7,654 nt of DNA from the NCBI GenBank assembly GCA_029781465.1, contig JAKOWQ010000035.1, positions 1 to 7,654 of the forward strand. Direction: 5' to 3'. The DNA is from Pseudomonadota bacterium (GTDB lineage Bacteria > Pseudomonadota > Alphaproteobacteria > Sphingomonadales > Sphingomonadaceae). Numbering within the stretch: the stretch's first letter is position 1; the number at the start of each line of letters is the position of its first letter. Below the pieces are notes generated by a model, which made no database searches, was not told the DNA's origin, and saw nothing but the letters and a program-made list of their open reading frames with translations. The position numbers were made by a program, and so were the translations under genes. Positions 5,243-7,654 of this stretch are shown piece after piece.

Positions 5243-6826
5243 TCAGAACGCCAGTGCCATCGCGCGCTTGACGCCCGGCAGGGCCTTGGCCTTTTCGAGC
5301 ACCGGTGCGGGCAAGGCGCTGTCGAGCGAAAGCAGCAGCACCGCTTCCCCGCCCGCATCGCGGCGGCCAAGGTTGAAGGTGCCGATGTTGATCGCGTTTT
5401 CGCCCAGCAGGGTGCCGATCCGGCCGATGAAGCCGGGGGCGTCCTCGTTGACGATATACATCATGTGCCCGGCCAGCTCCGCCTCGACCTTGATCCCGAA
5501 CAGCTCGACCAGGCGCGGCTCGCGGTTGGAAAACAGCGTGCCGGCAACCGAACGCTCGCCCGCGTCGGTCTTGACCGAAACGCGGATCAGGGTGTGGTAA
5601 TCACCTTCCTTCTCGGTCTTGACCTCGCGCACCTCGATCCCGCGTTCCTTGGCGAGGAACGGCGCGTTGACCATGTTGACCGTGGCCGACTGCACCCGCA
5701 GGAAGCCGCACAGCACGGCGGCCACGATCGGCTTGATGTTAAGCTCGGCCGCGGCGCCTTCGGCATGGATCGAGACGCGCGGGATCGATCCGGTGGTGAG
5801 CTGGCCCACCAGGCTGCCAAGCTGTTCGGCCAGCGCCATGTAGGGCCGCAGCTTGGGCGCTTCCTCGGCCGAGAGCGAGGGCATGTTGAGCGCGTTGGTA
5901 ACCCCGCCGTTGACGAGATAGTCGGCCATCTGCTCGGCAACCTGCAGCGCGACATTGACCTGCGCCTCGTTGGTGCTGGCGCCCAGGTGTGGGGTGCAGA
6001 TGAAGTTCGGCGTGCCGAACAGCGGCGATTCCTTGGCCGGTTCGGTCTGGAACACGTCGAGCGCGGCCCCGGCGACGTGGCCCGCGTCCATCGCTTCCTT
6101 GAGCGCCGCCTCGTCGATCAGTCCGCCGCGCGCGCAGTTGATGATCCGCACGCCCTTCTTGGTCTTGGCGAGGTTTTCCCTGGAAAGGATGCCCCTGGTC
6201 TGGTCGGTCAGCGGCGTGTGCAGCGTGATGAAATCCGCCTTGGCCAGCAGGGTATCGAGATCGGCCTTTTCCACGCCCATTTCCACCGCGCGCTCAGGGG
6301 TCAGGAAGGGATCGTAGGCGACGACCTTCATCCTCAGCCCCAGCGCGCGGCTGGCAACGATCGAGCCGATATTGCCCGCGCCGATCAGGCCCAGGGTCTT
6401 GCCGGTCACCTCGACGCCCATGAAATCGTTCTTGGGCCACTTGCCCGCCTGGGTCTGGGCATTGGCCTCTGGGATCTGGCGGGCCAGCGCGAACATCAGC
6501 GCGATGGCGTGTTCGGCGGTGGTGATCGAGTTGCCGAACGGGGTGTTCATCACCACCACGCCCTGGGCCGATGCTGCGGGAATATCGACGTTGTCGACCC
6601 CGATCCCGGCGCGGCCGATCACCTTGAGGTTGGTGGCGGCGGCAAGGATCTCTTTGGTCACCTTGGTCGAGCTGCGGATGGCGAGGCCATCGTAATCGCC
6701 GATCCGGGCGATCAGCTGTTCGGGGGTTTCGCCAGTGATGACGTCCACATCGCAGCCGCGCTCTTCAAAGATCTTGGCGGCATTGGGGTCCATCTTGTCG
6801 GAAATGAGTACGCGGGGCTTGGTCAT
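5243..6826 (-). CDS. serA: D-3-phosphoglycerate dehydrogenase (long, ACT-domain form)
   Basis: SerA oxidises 3-phosphoglycerate to 3-phosphohydroxypyruvate with NAD+, the first step of the phosphorylated serine pathway in the cytoplasm. The 527-residue product is the long form. A substrate/NAD-binding D-hydroxyacid dehydrogenase core (about 1-315) holds GRAGIGVDNVD (71-81), the NAD motif GAGNIG (149-154), and catalytic Arg233 (CARGG), Glu262 (TEP) and His280 (PHLGAST). An intervening allosteric substrate-binding-type domain covers about 320-450. A C-terminal ACT domain (about 455-527, from HMMYIVNEDAPGFIGRIG) is the serine-sensing type. The ATG at 6826 gives the standard start MTKPRVLISD and has GGA 7 nt upstream; a TTG at 6838 is in frame but would add four residues and is not favoured. 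It lies between serC and hisZ on the same strand. Feedback inhibition by serine is expected from the ACT domain but is not shown by the sequence alone. Confidence 0.98.
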   Translation of the reverse strand: MTKPRVLISDKMDPNAAKIFEERGCDVDVITGETPEQLIARIGDYDGLAIRSSTKVTKEILAAATNLKVIGRAGIGVDNVDIPAASAQGVVVMNTPFGNSITTAEHAIALMFALARQIPEANAQTQAGKWPKNDFMGVEVTGKTLGLIGAGNIGSIVASRALGLRMKVVAYDPFLTPERAVEMGVEKADLDTLLAKADFITLHTPLTDQTRGILSRENLAKTKKGVRIINCARGGLIDEAALKEAMDAGHVAGAALDVFQTEPAKESPLFGTPNFICTPHLGASTNEAQVNVALQVAEQMADYLVNGGVTNALNMPSLSAEEAPKLRPYMALAEQLGSLVGQLTTGSIPRVSIHAEGAAAELNIKPIVAAVLCGFLRVQSATVNMVNAPFLAKERGIEVREVKTEKEGDYHTLIRVSVKTDAGERSVAGTLFSNREPRLVELFGIKVEAELAGHMMYIVNEDAPGFIGRIGTLLGENAINIGTFNLGRRDAGGEAVLLLSLDSALPAPVLEKAKALPGVKRAMALAF

Positions 6827-6847
6827 AACATTATCCAATCACAACAT

Positions 6848-6938
6848 CGTCATGCTGAACTTGTTTCAGCGTCCATCGCGCCTGTGAGAGCGATGGTCTG
6901 GGCGGAGAAATGGTCCCTGAAACACGTTCGGGGTGACG
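6848..6938. repeat. REP-like palindromic element between serC and serA
   Basis: Two outer arms, 6848-6876 and 6910-6938, are imperfect inverted copies (23 of 29 positions match by hand). Both contain GTTTCAG and GAAC-type blocks, and the ends read CGTCA...TGACG. Inside is a perfect 7-bp stem, CCATCGC (6873-6879) with GCGATGG (6890-6896), and a 10-nt loop. The left arm, CGTCATGCTGAACTTGTTTC, is a motif I recall as widely dispersed in sphingomonad genomes; that part is memory, not a search. In the serC-serA transcript it would fold into a long hairpin downstream of serC. It could stabilise the serC message or reduce read-through into serA, but lacks a U-run, so it is not a clear terminator. Confidence 0.7.
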
Positions 6939-6954
6939 GGTTCCTAAAGTGCGG

Positions 6955-7654
6955 TCAGGCAGCCTTGGTCACGGCGTAGGCCCAGTCGAGCCAGGGGCCG
7001 AGCGCCTCCACATCGGCGGTGTCGACCGTGGCGCCGCACCAGATCCGGAGGCCCGGCGGGGCATCGCGATAGCCCGCGATGTCATAGGCTGCGCCTTCCT
7101 TCTCGAGCAGGCCGGTCATCGCCTTGATGAAATCGGCGTCGGCACCCTCGACCGAGAGGCAGACCGAGGTCTTGGAGCGAATCCCGTGATCTACGGCCAG
7201 GTGGCTGAGCCAGTCACGCTCGGCAACGATCTTGTTCAGCGCATCGGCATTGGCGGTGCAGCGCTGCTGGAGGCCTTCGAGCCCGCCCACCGACCTGGCC
7301 CATTCGAGCGCGAAGATCGCATCTTCGACGGCCAGCATCGAGGGGGTGTTGATCGTTTCGCCCTTGAACACGCCTTCGGCCAGCTTGCCCTTGGAAACGA
7401 GGCGGAACACCTTGGGCAAGGGCCATGCCGGAGTATGGCTTTCAAGCCGTTCGACCGCGCGCGGCCCCAGGATCAGCACCCCGTGGCCGCCCTCGCCGCC
7501 CAGCACCTTCTGCCACGAGAAGGTAGCGACGTCGATCTTGTCCCAGGGAATGTCATAGGCGAAGACCGCGCTGGTCGCGTCGGCGAAGGTCAGGCCTTCG
7601 CGATCCGACGGGATCCACTCGCCATCGGGTACGCGCACGCCGCTGGTGGTGCCG
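6955..7654 (-). CDS. serC: Phosphoserine aminotransferase, C-terminal 232 residues (start beyond right edge)
   Basis: SerC transfers the amino group of glutamate to 3-phosphohydroxypyruvate, the product of SerA, giving phosphoserine; it is a cytoplasmic PLP enzyme and also acts in pyridoxal phosphate synthesis in many bacteria. The visible part opens with GTTSGVRVPDG at the window edge, followed by the PLP Asp region FADATSAVF, and SWQKVLGGEGGHG, whose lysine (codon 7509-7507) is the expected Schiff-base residue. Then come the conserved SHTPAWPLPKVFRL and KGETINTPSMLAVED segments, and the C-terminal domain with PPGLRIWCGATV. These fit the alphaproteobacterial-type SerC family rather than the E. 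coli type. The upstream frame remains open, so the GTG at 7638 is an internal valine codon, not a start. It is followed by 128 bp holding a palindromic element, then serA on the same strand. Confidence 0.96.
   Translation of the reverse strand, partial: GTTSGVRVPDGEWIPSDREGLTFADATSAVFAYDIPWDKIDVATFSWQKVLGGEGGHGVLILGPRAVERLESHTPAWPLPKVFRLVSKGKLAEGVFKGETINTPSMLAVEDAIFALEWARSVGGLEGLQQRCTANADALNKIVAERDWLSHLAVDHGIRSKTSVCLSVEGADADFIKAMTGLLEKEGAAYDIAGYRDAPPGLRIWCGATVDTADVEALGPWLDWAYAVTKAA

Noticed and set aside
6827..6838. TTG start for serA at 6838
   Set aside because: The ATG at 6826 gives the conserved SerA N-terminus and is a stronger start codon.
4418..6979. A very long plus-strand open frame (853 codons) across hisZ and serA
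   Set aside because: It is antisense to two clearly conserved genes and its protein is low-complexity, rich in Arg, Gly, Ala and Asp. High GC removes stop codons from the complementary frame, so it is a shadow, even though it spans two genes.
1..7654. Search for CRISPR arrays, tRNA genes, insertion sequences, toxin-antitoxin or phage-defence modules
   Set aside because: I saw no regularly spaced direct repeats, cloverleaf-like segments, transposase motifs or defence-family signatures. The coding regions are fully explained by the eight genes listed.

Overview
The window looks like chromosomal DNA from a high-GC alphaproteobacterium, most likely a sphingomonad (Novosphingobium/Erythrobacter-like). 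Four things point there: the third-position GC bias, the alphaproteobacterial form of SerC, the long SerA (about 527 aa with ACT domain), and a separate HisZ subunit lying next to serA. The taxonomic call is from memory of families and gene order; no search was run.

Layout from left to right. Positions 1-194 hold the first 64 codons of a minus-strand gene that runs off the left edge; I cannot name it firmly. The 64-bp gap upstream of it carries a TTGACA -35 and two exact GAAC-N7-GAAC/GTTC-N7-GTTC sites, the form of the alphaproteobacterial LexA (SOS) operator, arranged head to head within a hairpin. Minus-strand purA follows (259-1551, GTG start). A 222-bp divergent spacer then holds a probable purA promoter and a GC-rich hairpin. 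Next come three accessory-looking genes: an exported serine esterase/lipase-like alpha/beta hydrolase (+), an exported NTF2/SnoaL-like protein (-), and an AraC-family regulator (+) divergent from the SnoaL gene. The last block is on the minus strand and reads serC (cut by the right edge) - serA - hisZ, with a palindromic dispersed-repeat-like element between serC and serA.

How the genes fit together. SerC and SerA are the first two enzymes of serine synthesis from 3-phosphoglycerate. HisZ is the regulatory subunit of the first histidine enzyme, and PurA commits IMP to AMP. This is core amino-acid and purine metabolism. The hydrolase/SnoaL/AraC trio sits between hisZ and purA and is packed very tightly: the first tail-to-tail pair is 3 bp apart, and the AraC and hisZ stops overlap by 11 bp. 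It looks like an accessory insertion into an otherwise housekeeping neighbourhood. The divergent AraC gene may regulate the SnoaL gene.

I found no tRNA, rRNA, CRISPR array, insertion sequence or complete novel multi-gene system. The most interesting signals are the double LexA-like site, which may make the truncated left-edge gene DNA-damage inducible, and the palindromic element inside the serC-serA intercistronic region.
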